A DNA stretch of 64,000 nt from Dactylis glomerata (lineage: Eukaryota > Streptophyta > Magnoliopsida > Poales > Poaceae). The notes under the pieces are model-generated. The model made no database searches and was not told where the DNA came from. It worked only from the letters and a program-made list of their open reading frames with translations. The translations under genes and the position numbers were made by a program. How positions within the stretch are numbered: the first letter of the stretch is position 1; each line of letters opens with the position of its first letter. The stretch covers positions 124,001-188,000 of the forward strand of contig QXEO01001827.1 of NCBI GenBank assembly GCA_007115705.1. Direction: 5' to 3'. Shown piece after piece: positions 33,757-44,907 of this stretch.

Positions 33757-35679
33757 TTTTGGTTGCCATGGATTTACTCTTGTTTGTGATTTCCACCATA
33801 AATTTCGAAAATAAAAAAAATAGCCCAAAATTGCCTTGAATTTTGATCTCTTGATTTGTTGAGTTTTTTGTGGTTTTGATCCATAGATTTGATGTCTTGG
33901 GTGTTGATCTACATTGCCACAAATTTTCTAGCCCCAATTCCTCTTATTTCTCTTGGAATCGACGATTTTCAATCCCAATTTCTGCCCAAATCGAAGAACT
34001 TCGCGACCAGGATTTCTCGAAAAAGTGCGAGCCAGAAAAAGCCGGACCGCAGACCGGCTAAAGCCGGTTCGCTCGACTCCCTCATCCGCTGGTCAACACC
34101 CGCCCCTGGCTCGCTCCTCCGTCCGCGCCTCGCACTGCCTCCACCGCGCTCGCGCCTCGCTTCAGTTGCCCACGCTCAGGCCACCACCAACTCCACCAGT
34201 GCGCCTCCGAGTGCCGGCAGGCCCCCGCCCCTCCCCAGCCACAACACCTAGCAGCAGCTCGTGCACGCATAGCCGCCTCAGCTCCGCCTCAGGTCAATGC
34301 CCTCCACCTCCTGCCCTAGCTCGTGTACGCCTCCAGGCCCTCGCTCCTCGCTCACCATCGCCTCCCAGCACACCTCCCGCCCCGCTAGCTTCCGCCCCGT
34401 GCCAGCCACAGCTCGCTCCCGCTCGTGCCCCCCAGCTTCCCAACTCACCCCGCCCTGGCCCAGCACCGCCCGCCACCGAGCAGCACTCCGCCTACCGGCC
34501 GCCCACGCTCAGACAGCTCCCGCCGCCACATGCTTCCGCGCGCGTTGACACTGCCTAGCTCACCTCGTTTCACTCACCATGCGCCGCCTAAGACCGGAAA
34601 TAGCCGGCCGTGACACCGGCTAAAGCTGGCCTACATTCCTCTTTGACACCAATTTGTCCCCCTTTTAACATCCATTTGTTCCTTTGATACAAAATCCGGC
34701 GTTATCTTGACACAAATTTTGACAACTTTTGTGAGTCCTTTTTGTCCCAAATTTTCGGGCATTAACTTGTGTGTTCGGATTTCGGTTTTTGTGATCCTTG
34801 TTCATGCCAAATAATACCGCGCCTACATCAACATTGCGACGAAAGCATCAGCACCCCAGAACTTCGACTAGTCTTTTGACTCCACCTTCATCGACATCAC
34901 CACAAGTCGCGTGTTTTGACACCACCTAACCTTTGCATAGGTATAACTTGCACCACCTTTGTAACCCCCTTTCTTCCTTTGTGTACCTATCCTATTGAGA
35001 GTTGCTTTCTGAGTGTTACGAAGCATTGCACAAGTGTTCACGACCGTGAGAGGGTTTGTGTGTGTGCGTAAGTTGAGCAAAGCTCTGAAGCAAGCTCGGT
35101 AAGAAAGATACACAAAAGAATAAATAGCCATTGTGTGACATCGATACAAAATAAGCTTTTAAGCATAGAAACACAAAATACCAAAAAGAGAGTGTGTTCC
35201 ACCGATACAAAGGCGTTCAAAGCTTGTAAGCACAAAGAGAGAAAAGAGAAGAGTGGCATCTTGTGCAAATCTTGTTGCTTCTTTCTTATGCAACCAAGCT
35301 ACGGTCTCTCTTGCGTTGGTGTGACAACGAGCTAATAGTCTTCGTTAGGACCCTTTTGTTTTCTTGCTCACTTCTTTGGTCACGCTAACCCCATTATATC
35401 TTTTGTGTGTGTTTCCATGTTTCCTTGACGTAGATCATCATTCTTGACATTTGCCTTTGGATTTTACCCACATTTGATAATAGACTTTTCTTTTGATCTT
35501 TTCATTTGGCATTTCCACATTTCTTACCCATTCACTATATAGCCTTTTGCGTGTGTTCTAACTTCTGCACCACGGTTGTCCTTCGGTGTTTCAGCCATTC
35601 AATAGTTTCTACGGGAAGTGTTCCATTTGTAGTTTTCTAACCACCTCACTTTCCACAATATTCTTTTAGCTTTGTGACC
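33757..35679 (+). other. leader of element M
   Basis: No credible gene. A very C-rich block (34070-34560) creates Pro/Ser/Ala-rich chance ORFs in several frames and also exists in N (43180-43760, reverse). Palindromes of the CCGGCT-AGCCGG type occur at 34054-34067 and in variants at 34594-34632. The last 700 bases match N's leader (about 42060-42950, reverse). The coding ATG follows at 35680. Confidence 0.6.
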
Positions 35680-35856
35680 ATGTCTAGGGATGAAGAACCT
35701 CAAGACCCTTGGTTAGAAAACTTCAACGCATGGCGCGCCACCATGGACAAAAAGCTCGCCGTCTCCTACTGACAACTTGGTGACCACCGCCACGCCACCA
35801 ACAAGAACATCGCCAACCTCAACCTCCACATGAACAAAATGTTTGATGACATCATC

Positions 35857-36000
35857 GCAAGGATGGATGACACGCAAGCGACGCTCCTCGCAAGGATGGA
35901 TGACACGCAAGCGACGCTCCTCGCAAGGTTGGATGACACGCAAGCGACGCTCCTCGCAAGGATGGATGACACGCAAGCAATGCTCCCCGCAAGGATGGAG
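35857..36000 (+). repeat. 33-bp tandem repeat in M ORF1
   Basis: Four copies of a 33-bp unit starting GCAAGGATGGATGACACG (35857, 35890, 35923, 35956) plus a partial fifth. The unit length preserves the frame and encodes A-R-M-D-D-T-Q-A-T-L-L, a heptad-like helical repeat. N has single, diverged units here. Confidence 0.92.
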
Positions 36001-36354
36001 CAACTCATGTCGTCTTTCAACAACTTTAAGCACCAACATCACCACTCAAGGTCGCATTCCTCAAGATCTTCACGCTCCAACCATGGGGGTAAACATGAGC
36101 GCCATCGACAATCTTACCCTTAAGAGCATGGTGCAAACCATCGACAACATCTTGATAGCCTATGTGAGAGAAAGAAACCTATCCCACGCAAGGATGAGAG
36201 CCACTGACACATTGAGAGCAAGAGTGATACACCACATGAGTTGAGTGAGGACATTTTGCTTTCTAACAACTTAACCTCTACTCCTCTTGTGTTGTCTTCT
36301 TCTTTGCTAGGTTGCTCGGATGATGATGACATCCATTCCATGGAGATGAGGGAC

Positions 36355-36450
36355 TCCACTATATGTGAGATAAGTGAATCCACTATATGTGAGATGAGTG
36401 AATCCACTATATGTGAGATGAGTGAATCCACTATATGTGAGAGTGAATGC
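36355..36450 (+). repeat. 24-bp tandem repeat in M ORF1
   Basis: Four units of TCCACTATATGTGAGATGAG plus GAA/GAAT, starting 36355, 36379, 36403 and 36427, the last shortened. Translates as repeated S-T-I-C-E-M-S-E. N has about two units (40640-40680, reverse), so the array expands and contracts in frame. Confidence 0.92.
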
Positions 36451-37876
36451 TTGCACTTTGAGGCATGAGTGATACACCGAGTGAGACAAGAGTGGTAGTT
36501 GATAGGTCAAGTGAGGCCATTTCGATTTCTAACAACTTACCCTCTATCTCGAGTGTGTTTTCTCATGTTAAAATAGATTCCATGGTTGACAAGACGCCCA
36601 TATTGGAGAAGATGTACATGGTGCACCATGATGATAGCACACCATGCTTAGAAGACGATGAGTATGTCGGCCACTTGGAGCTACCTACTTCAACAACACC
36701 TACATCAAAGGAGTGCGATAACAAAGGTAACAACATAGGTGTTGGTGATGCCATGATTCCCCTAGTGGATATGAACATTCTAAGCTATGAGTGCATCACT
36801 TTATCTCCTATTGCATGCAATATGTTGAACAATTGCTCTTTCCATGCATTGCTTGCAATGATGACAATGATGCTTGTTTTGTGACAACCTTGCCAAACAA
36901 TTGCTCTTTCCCTAGGTTTGTCGACAATAAGGATAAAATTTTGAACATGTTTTGTGCCCAATGCTTGCAATTTTCTTCCATTAATGCAACCAAAATGTTG
37001 AACAATTGCTCTTTTCAATGCTTGGTTTGCAATAATGTTAATATGTTTGAAAATGAGAAGGCCCCCATAGCTCTCTCAACTAATGAAGATTTTGCCCTTG
37101 CCCATGATAAGCATGCTACCACATATATTTTGCATACTCACCATGGATATTATAATATTTTGCTTGATGCTAATGGTGATGTGCCAACCAAGATGATAAG
37201 GGGTGTCCCGATCTTCTCAGCGAGCGCGATGTAGATGGCGATGATGGTGATGAAGATAACTCGAGTGTCGCTGTAAACTCTCCGGCTAATCCCTGCTGCC
37301 AGCGCAACAGCTCTCAACCCTTTGGATATTCGCAACGTCACACGCTTGCACACGTAGCCGCCGACCACGAAGCGGTGATGCAATATACTAATTCCCAATG
37401 GAATAGCAGATTACACTTAGACTTTCAGAAGAACGAACACCAGATCGATACGAATTGGTGTGAATAATTTCAGAGGAACACTTGGTTCTGTCTAGAAACT
37501 AGGGTTTTCTTTAAACATGGTCTAAGGAACTTGAGGGGGCGCCCCTGGCTACTTAAGGGAGGCTGGGGCGTCCTCAGCATGGACCTGGCCCAAAACCAAC
37601 CTGGTTTGGGCCCAAACTGACTCGGTTTGACTCAAACGGGTACATACCGACCCATATATGGGTTCGGCCTAATTTTGGCATGCAGGCCATGTGTATAGCG
37701 CGCCTTAGACGTGTAGACATCGTGTCGAAGGCAGTCCTAGTGCGCCATCACGTGCTCGTGCTCATCCAGACTTGATCTCCACTTGTCTCCCGATCGTCGT
37801 CCTCCCTCTCCTCCCGCTGGCGATATCTTGACAGATGACATACCTAAATACAACATAGTACATCGCTTTTAGGTAG

Positions 37877-38648
37877 TGATGTGGGGTGACCCCTGAGGTG
37901 TGGCCCGATCTTCACGGATTCACGAGATTTGGGGCGGGGAACGAGGATGAACTCGAAGAACACGATGAACACGATGAACAAATCGAAGGCAAACACACAC
38001 ACACAAGATACACACCGGTTGTCCTCGTTGGCCCGATTCACCAACTCAATAGAATCACAAGGAAGAGACTCCAAGAGTAGAATTCCTTGTGAGATTGACT
38101 TGCAAGGGATAGAATTCCAAGAGGGGAAGAGACCAATCAATTGGATAGAATTACACACTCTTGTATGCAAGAGATCCAAATCAAGGTAGAATTCCCCAAA
38201 TAGAAGAGATCCCAAACAAAGAGGGTGATTTCTAGATATAGATCTAGTTGGGTTCCCACAAGGGAGAAGGCATCATTCCAATTCTTATCTTAATTCATCT
38301 CCATCTTATCTCTAGGGGAGGGGGAGCCATATATATAGGCAGCCACGAGCAAGGGGTAGTTTGGTCACTAGGGAGATAGATAACAAAGGTGGCTTCATGG
38401 CCAAGACATAGCTGACTCGAGCAGGCCGGCTATAGCCGGGGTTAAGGCCGGCTTAAGCCGGTGGGGCTGGCTTAAGCCGGTGTGGGACCAGCTTTAGCCG
38501 GTCCAGCTTCAGCCGCAACCTCTTCTTGCGGCGCTTCCAAGCTTCTTTCCGGTTGTTCTTCTTCTTTCTTCTCTTCCATGCCTCGATGATGTCGGACTTG
38601 ATTGTTGACGCACATGATGTTGTGAGGTCTGAAAGCCACCCCGTATCA
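37877..38648 (-). repeat. 3' LTR of element N
   Basis: 772 bp, on the minus strand TGATACGGGGTGG...CACCCCACATCA. It contains palindromes such as CCGGCTATAGCCGG (38426-38439). It matches the M LTR with a few indels. The polypurine tract GCGGGGGGAGA lies at 38649-38660 (minus). Confidence 0.92.
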
Positions 38649-39100
38649 TCTCCCCCCGCTTCAAAGAACGTCGTCCTCGACGTTGACTCCACATCATCAT
38701 GTAGGGGAGGTAGATGTAGGCGATTGTACTTGGAGTGCGCCATGTGGTCGTACTTGCGAAGATCGGTTTGGCAACTCTTCCATGTTCCTTCACCTTCTAT
38801 GAGGCCTACAAAGGTCACAAGCAAAGCAAAACAACACTCAAAGAGTAGCCAATTCTTGGAGTTTATGGCATGAGTTCGTGAGTAGAAGGAGGTCACCTTA
38901 CAAATTTGTTGATGTGCTCTCGTTGGAGAAGTTGTTGATTGAAACCACTCATGGAAACGCATCCACCAATAGTATTCATGTGTATCTACGCACAAGAAAG
39001 ACCAAGAAAAGTATGTGTGTGCGTGATATTGGAGCATATCATTAAGGACATGTCCATTCTTGATCACAACACAAGTATAATAAATGGAATGCATATGCAA
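38453..39100 (-). CDS. element N ORF2, unknown function
   Basis: Overlaps the end of ORF1 in another frame. The first ATG is at 39092-39094. The product has an aromatic, His-rich start (Y-H-A-H-T-Y-F, Y-Y-W-W-M-R), W-L-L-F-E-C-C-F-x-L-L-V-T-F-V-G-L (a possible membrane segment), then L-R-K-Y-D-H-M-A-H-S-K and T-T-F-F-E-A-G-G-D-D over the polypurine tract. The last ~65 residues lie in the LTR and are basic. M has the same ORF (48853-49629) with only scattered substitutions. It could be expressed by frameshift from ORF1 or from its own start. No known family recognised. Confidence 0.55.
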   Translation of the reverse strand: MHMHSIYYTCVVIKNGHVLNDMLQYHAHTYFSWSFLCVDTHEYYWWMRFHEWFQSTTSPTRAHQQICKVTSFYSRTHAINSKNWLLFECCFALLVTFVGLIEGEGTWKSCQTDLRKYDHMAHSKYNRLHLPPLHDDVESTSRTTFFEAGGDDTGWLSDLTTSCASTIKSDIIEAWKRRKKKNNRKEAWKRRKKRLRLKLDRLKLVPHRLKPAPPA

Positions 39101-41168
39101 GGTCTATTTGTAAGCAAATTGTTTCAACATCTTCCAAATGTGGGAACACAAAAACTCCATCAAAATTCGAGAAGACCATGGTGTCCATCTCATATTGAAA
39201 GATATGCATATTATTGCACTCAAGGCTTTGGAAAGAGCAAGTAGTCAACAACCTTGAAGCAATAAGAGGGGAGTTTGGCAAGAACACATACGGCAAGATG
39301 TCAAAATCATCATCAACATGTGTGCAAACAAACCATAGGAAAGAATAAGTTTTCATCGACTTTGTTGCAGCACAAGTCATATTCATCCAGTAGGAGAAGA
39401 AGATATCATTATCACAAGTGATTATGCATCCCAACCAAAAGAAAGAGTAATTTGTCGACTTGTTGGATGCAACACCAATGAACTCAAAGCGGGAACACAT
39501 GTGACAAGTCATGACCAATATAGCCATGTGGTTGCACATAAAACAAAAGGAAGAGAAATCGTTCCGCATGTATGTTGCAACACATAAAGCATCAATGTTC
39601 AAAATCATGGGAGCATGATTGTCACAAGTGGCACCAAAATCATCAACATGCTTGCAAAGAAACCATATGGAAGAGAAATTTTTCAACATGTTTGATGCAT
39701 AGCATGTGAAGGGTATGCGAGCGGAGTTTGAGTTTGAACTCACAATTATTATGCTCTCAAGAGCTCTTTTCGCCAACTCGTGCTCAATCGAGGTTGACGT
39801 TGTTATCCGCGTACCTACACACACAAACGATATCCAAAACAATGTGTGTGCATGGTAGATGAATACATCATCCATCATGATGCATCTCTTTATTTGCACA
39901 ACACCATTAGCCTCAAGCAAGATATCATAATATTCATGGTGATTATGCAAAGTATATGTGGGAACATGCGTATCATGTGCAAATACAAAATCTTCATTAG
40001 TTGAGAGAGCTATGGGGGCCTTCTCATTGTCAAACATAATAACATTAGTGCAAACCAAGCATTTGAAAGAGCAAGTGTTCAACATTTTAGTTGCATTAAT
40101 GGACGAATATTGCAAGCATTGTGCACAAAACATTTTCAAAATTTTATCCTTGTTGTCGACAAACCTAGGGAAAGAGCAATTGTTCGACAAGGTTTTCACA
40201 ACCAAAGTATCATTGTCCTTATTGCAAGCAATATATGGGAAAGAGCAATTGTTCAACATATTGCATGCAATAGGCGATAAAGTGAAGCACTCATAGCTTA
40301 GCATCTTCATGGGAATCATGGCATCACCAACACCTATGTTGTTACCTTTGTGGTCGCACTCCTTTGAAGTAGGTGTTGTTGAAGTAGGTGGCTCCAATTG
40401 GCCGACATGCTCATCATCTTCTAAGCATGGTGTGTTATCATCATGTGTATGCACCATGTACATCTCGTCCAAGGTTGGCGTCGCTTCATCCATGGGATCT
40501 ATTGCAACATGAGAAAACACACTCAAGGTAGAGGGTAAGTTGTTAGAAATTGAAATGGCCTCACTTGACCTATCAACTACCACTCTTGTCTCACTCGGTG
40601 TATCACTCATGCTCTCAAAGTGGAAGCACTCACACTCACGTATAGTGGATTCACTCATCTCACATATAGTGGAGTCCCTCACCTCCATGGATTGGACGTC
40701 CTCATTATCCGAGCAACCTAGCAAAGAAGAAGACAACACAAGAGGAGTAGAGGTTAAGTTGTTAGAAAGCAAAATGTCCTCACTCAAGTCATGTGGTGTA
40801 TCACTCTTGCTCTCAATGTGTATGTGGCTCTTATCCTTGCGTAGGGTAGGTTTCTTCCGCTCACATAGGCTATCAATATGTGGTTGTTGGTTTTCACTAT
40901 GCTCTTGAGGGAGAGGTTGTCGATGGCGCTCATGGTGACTCCCATGGTTGGAGCGGGAAGAAGATCTTGATGAATGTAACCTTGAGCGGTGACGTTGGCG
41001 CGCCAAGTTGTCGACGGATGACATGAATTGCTCCATTTTTGCGTCAAGCCTTGCGTGCGTGGCTTGCGAGTCCTTCATCATTGCGATGAGCGTTGCGCGC
41101 GATTCCTCCCACCTTGCGGTATACTTGGCTTTGATGGAGGCATACCGGTCGGCGTACATCTTGTCCAT
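39042..41168 (-). CDS. element N ORF1, Cys-repeat protein, unknown function
   Basis: 708 codons open from ATG 41168. The coding frame really begins further upstream: a one-base insertion near 41208 separates it from the D-E-E-P-Q-D-P-W-L-E-N-F-N start seen in M. The N-terminus is a helical, charged coiled-coil-like segment, then S-R-S-S-S-R-S and H-E-R-H-R basic repeats, then an acidic, Ser/Thr-rich stretch. From about residue 300 onward, eight degenerate units of 30-37 residues recur, each with a small-residue/N-M-L-N-N-C-S-F-like start and a Cys about 5 residues later (C-x2-C in some). No Gag, enzyme or zinc-knuckle signature is present. Possibly a capsid-like or nucleic-acid-binding product; this is speculation. 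Confidence 0.55.
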   Translation of the reverse strand: MDKMYADRYASIKAKYTARWEESRATLIAMMKDSQATHARLDAKMEQFMSSVDNLARQRHRSRLHSSRSSSRSNHGSHHERHRQPLPQEHSENQQPHIDSLCERKKPTLRKDKSHIHIESKSDTPHDLSEDILLSNNLTSTPLVLSSSLLGCSDNEDVQSMEVRDSTICEMSESTIRECECFHFESMSDTPSETRVVVDRSSEAISISNNLPSTLSVFSHVAIDPMDEATPTLDEMYMVHTHDDNTPCLEDDEHVGQLEPPTSTTPTSKECDHKGNNIGVGDAMIPMKMLSYECFTLSPIACNMLNNCSFPYIACNKDNDTLVVKTLSNNCSFPRFVDNKDKILKMFCAQCLQYSSINATKMLNTCSFKCLVCTNVIMFDNEKAPIALSTNEDFVFAHDTHVPTYTLHNHHEYYDILLEANGVVQIKRCIMMDDVFIYHAHTLFWISFVCVGTRITTSTSIEHELAKRALESIIIVSSNSNSARIPFTCYASNMLKNFSSIWFLCKHVDDFGATCDNHAPMILNIDALCVATYMRNDFSSFCFMCNHMAILVMTCHMCSRFEFIGVASNKSTNYSFFWLGCIITCDNDIFFSYWMNMTCAATKSMKTYSFLWFVCTHVDDDFDILPYVFLPNSPLIASRLLTTCSFQSLECNNMHIFQYEMDTMVFSNFDGVFVFPHLEDVETICLQIDLAYAFHLLYLCCDQEWTCP

Positions 41169-41229
41169 GGCGTCGAACTCCTTTTCCCAGGTGGCGCGCC
41201 AGTGCGTTGAAGTTTTCTAACCAAGGGTC

Positions 41230-42057
41230 TTGAGGTTCTTCATCTTGATTTTGGTTTGCATGGTGCCGATCTTGATTCACCATAGGTGGGGCACCATGAT
41301 GTGGTTGGCCTTGAGGTTGATGTGCCGCTTGTCGCGGTTGTTCTTGATCTTGTTGATGATGTTCATGACGGCTTTGATGGTGATGATCATGAGCCTTGGA
41401 ATGCTTCTCGTGGCGATGAGACCGTCTTGTTGGAGCCGTTGCAGAGGTGTCATGTGGGATGGGAGACACCATTGGAGACAAGGTCGCATCTTGGTAGGAC
41501 ATCTCACGGCTTGGCAATCTCGAAGCTCTTGTGGTGGTCCTCCTTGAGGAGTTGTCGTGGACGTTGTCGTAAAAGGGCTCTTAAAGGCATAGACACCATG
41601 TAGGTTGTTTGTGGTTAGCACCATGCTCTTGAGGTTGGCGACGACGCTCATGGTCACCCACATGATTGGAGCGCGAAGAAGACCTTGATGAGCTCAACCT
41701 TGTGCGATGAGCCAATGTACACCAAGCATCTAGAGATTTGGGCGCTTCATGATGTTCTTGTTTGGGACGTTCATGAGCCTCGGCACGCTTCCTTTCATGT
41801 ATGCGTTGACGAGGAAGATCATGTTGGCGTTGTGCTTGGTGAACTATGTGATGGTCTCGAGTATCTTGATGTGCCCATGCACGCTTGTCGTAGTCAAAGG
41901 AGTTGTCGATGTATTGTTTCTTGTCCACCTTGCTCATGTAGTCGAAGTTGTCGTCGATGTAGCGTTTCTTGTCCATCTTGCTCATGAAGTCAAAGTTGTC
42001 ATAGTCGGTGTAGTCCTCCGTGAACTTTTCATGATAACTTCCGTTGAGCCTAGACAT
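41230..42057 (-). pseudogene. element N upstream ORF region, unknown
   Basis: ATG 42057 opens a 158-codon frame (M-S-R-L-N-G-S-Y-H) with a 16-residue tandem repeat (D-N-F-D-Y-M-S-K-V-D-K-K-Q-Y-I-D), a basic Arg/His/Gln-rich part and S-S-R-S-S-S-R-S-N-H. It stops at 41581. A second frame (41517-41218) is His/Gln-rich and leads into D-E-E-P-Q-D-P-W-L. M lacks all of this and starts directly with that motif. So N either gained, or M lost, about 0.8 kb. Frame breaks make it non-functional as one protein. Confidence 0.45.
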
Positions 42058-44127
42058 AGCTCACACAAGGCAAGATATATATATGTAGAAGTGGTGGGGG
42101 TTAGAAAACTACAATTAGAACACTTCCCGTAGAAACTATTGAATGGATGAAACACCGAAAGGACAACCCTGGTGCACAAGTTAGAACACACGCAAAAGGC
42201 TATATAGTGGATGGGTAAGAAGAGTGGAAATGCCAAACGAAATGATCAAAAGAAAAGTCTATTGTCAAATGTGGGTAAAATCCAAAGTCAAATGTCAAGA
42301 ACGATGATCTACGTCAAGGAAACACGGAAACACACACAAAAGATATAATGGGGTTAGCGTGACCAAGGAAGTGAGCAAAGAAACAAAATGGTCCGAACGA
42401 AGACTATTAGCTCGGTGTCACGCCAACGCAAGAGAGACCGTAGCTTGGTTGCATAAGAAAGAAGCAACAAGATTTGCACAAGATGCCACTCTTCTCTTTT
42501 CTCTCTTTTTGCTTACAAGCTTTGAACTCCTTTGTATCGGTGGAACACACTCTCTTTTTGGTATTTTTGGTGTTTCAATGCTTAAAAGCTTATTTGCTAT
42601 CTGTGTATGTCACACAATGGTTATTTCTTCTTTTGTGTATCTCTCTCACCGAGCTTGCTTCGGAGCTTTGCTCAACTTTTTGCACACACACAAACCCTCT
42701 CACGGTCGTGAACACTTGTGCAATGCTTCGCAACACTCGAAAAGCCACTCTCAATAGGATAGGTACACAAAGGAAGAAAAGAGGTTACAAAGGTGGTGCA
42801 AGTTATACCTATGTGAAGGTTAGGCGGTGTCAAAACACACAACTTGCGGCGATGTCGATGAAGATGAAGTCAAAAGACTAGTCGAAGTTCCGGGGTGCCG
42901 TTGCCGTCGTCGCGATGTTGATGTAGGCGCGGTATTACTCGGCACGAACAAGGCACGCAAAACCCGAAACCCGAACACACACGTCAATGCCCAAAAATTT
43001 GAGGCAAAAAGGACTCACAAATGTTGTCTAAATTTGTGTCAAGATAACTCCAAATTTTGTGCAAAGGGGTCAAAGAGATGTCCAAAGGGGTATTATGATG
43101 TTAAACGGAGTCAAGTTGGTGAGTGTCAAAAAGAAGTATGCCGGCTTTTGCCGGTGTCCTATTCGGCTATTTCCGGTCTGAGCAGCGAGGCGGTCGAAGT
43201 TAACTGGGCGGGAGCAAGGCAAGCGCGCGGGGACTGTCGGCGGCTGGTGCTGCACTGAGACGCGCAAGGCGCACGTGTGTTGGCGCTAGACAGGGCGAGG
43301 CGCGCAGGTGGGGCGGCTGGGCGAGCCGTGGTGATGCGAGGCGCTGGAGTCGGGTTGGCGAGGCGGAGCTTGGGGGGTGGAGCTGCGCGGGAGCAGGTGG
43401 CCCAGGTGGCGGCAAGCTGGTCGGGTGCTGCGGGAGTCAGGCGCTGAGGAGCTATGAAGCTGGCAACGCGGAGCGGAAGTTGGCGAGCTGGAGCGGAGGA
43501 GCGATGCGGCAGGGAGCTAGCAGGCACGGGACTTGCAGTGGCAGGGGATGGGCTCGCGGGGGCCGGCTGCTGCATGTGCGGCTGGCTTTGCTTGGCGCGA
43601 TGCAGCGTTGCTGGAGCGAGGCTGCGCGGTGGTGCGGGCGCTGCGAGGTGTCTAGCGGAGGCGTTGACCAATGCGAGTCGAGCGGAGGGAGCTGGCAGGC
43701 GGCGGTGGTCTCGTGTGCGGGGAGCGGATCGAAGCCAGGCGGTCTGGGAGAAGATGGGTCGGCTTTAGCCAGTCCTGGGGCGGCTTTAGCCGGTGGGCCG
43801 GCTTTAGCCGGTCTGAGGGCCGGCTTTAGCCGGTTCGGACTTTTTCGAGAAAAATCTGCACGAGCTGTTCGTCGAATTGGGCGGAAAGTGGAAAGAAAAA
43901 AATCATCGATTCTGGCCAAAATAAGAGGAATTGGGGCTAGAATATTTGTGGCAATGTAGATCAACACCCAAAACAACAAATCTATGGATCAAAACCACAA
44001 AAAACTCAAAAAATCTTGAGATCAAAATTCGAGGCAAATTTGGGGCTATTTTTTGGATTTTCAAAATTTATGGTGGAAATCACAAACGAGAGTAAATCTG
44101 TGGCAACCAAAAGCTGCTGATACCATA
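42058..44127 (-). other. leader of element N with primer site
   Basis: No gene. Matches M's leader in reverse, including the GC-rich block (43180-43760) and palindromes CCGGCTTTAGCCGG at 43798-43811 and 43820-43833. The primer site TGGTATCAGCAGC lies at 44113-44125, two bases (TA) from the LTR. Confidence 0.65.
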
Positions 44128-44902
44128 TGATGTGGGGTGACCCCCAAGGTGTGGCCCGATCTTCACGGATTCACGAGATTTGGGGCGGGGAACGAGGATG
44201 AACACAAAGAACACGGTGAACACGATGAACAAATCGAAGGCAAACACACACACACAAGATACACACCGGTTGTCCTCGTTGGCCCGATTCACCAACTCAA
44301 TAGAATCACAAGGAAGAGACTCCAAGAGTAGAATTCCTTGTGAGAGATTGACTTGCAAGGGATAGAATTCCAAGAGGGGAAGAGACCAATCAATTCGATA
44401 GAATTACACACTCTTGTATGCAAGAGATCCAAATCAAGGTAGAATTCCCCAAATAGAAGAGATCCCAAACAAAGAGGGTGATTTCTAGATGTAGATCTAG
44501 TTGGGTTCCCACAAGGGAGAAGGCATCATGCCAATTCTTATCTTAATTCATCTCTATCTTATCTCTAGGGGAGGGGGAGCCATATATATAGGCAGCCACG
44601 AGCTAGGGGTAGTTTGGTCACTAGGGAGATAGATAACAAAGGTGGCTTTATGGCCAAGGACATAGCTGACTCGAGCAGGCCGGCTATAGCCGGGGTTAAG
44701 GCCGGCTTTAGCCGGTGGGGCCAGCTTAAGCCGGTGTAGGACCGGCTTTAGCTGGTCCAGCTTCAGCCGCAACCTCTTCTTGCGGCGCTTCCAAGCTTCT
44801 TTCCGATTGTTCTTCTTCTTTCTTCTCTTCCATGCCTCGATGATGTCGGACTTGATTGTTGATGCACATGATGTTGTGAGGTCTGAAAGCCACCCCGTAT
44901 CA
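44128..44902 (-). repeat. 5' LTR of element N
   Basis: 775 bp, nearly identical to 37877-38648. It contains CCGGCTATAGCCGG (44680-44693) and CCGGCTTTAGCCGG (44702-44715), and ends (minus-strand start) at TGATACGGGG. Confidence 0.92.
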
Positions 44903-44907
44903 GGTAG

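Larger units (their letters stand above)
37877..44902 (-). mobile_element. non-autonomous element N (same family as M)
   Basis: A 7026-bp insertion in the B LTR, with a perfect GGTAG duplication (37872-37876 and 44903-44907). LTRs are at 37877-38648 (3') and 44128-44902 (5'). The primer site TGGTATCAGCAGC is at 44113-44125. On the minus strand it has a ~2 kb leader, an N-terminal ORF, a 708-codon ORF and a second ORF. It is in opposite orientation to M and less damaged. It is the innermost insertion of the nest, hence the youngest event there. Confidence 0.93.

Noticed and set aside
33953..34558. 201-codon Pro/Ser/Ala-rich ORF
   Set aside because: Lies in the C-rich leader with several equally open frames, and N does not preserve one frame.
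44554..44907. C-terminal extension of the B ORF
   Set aside because: The sequence belongs to N's LTR, inserted in the B LTR; the fusion is accidental.
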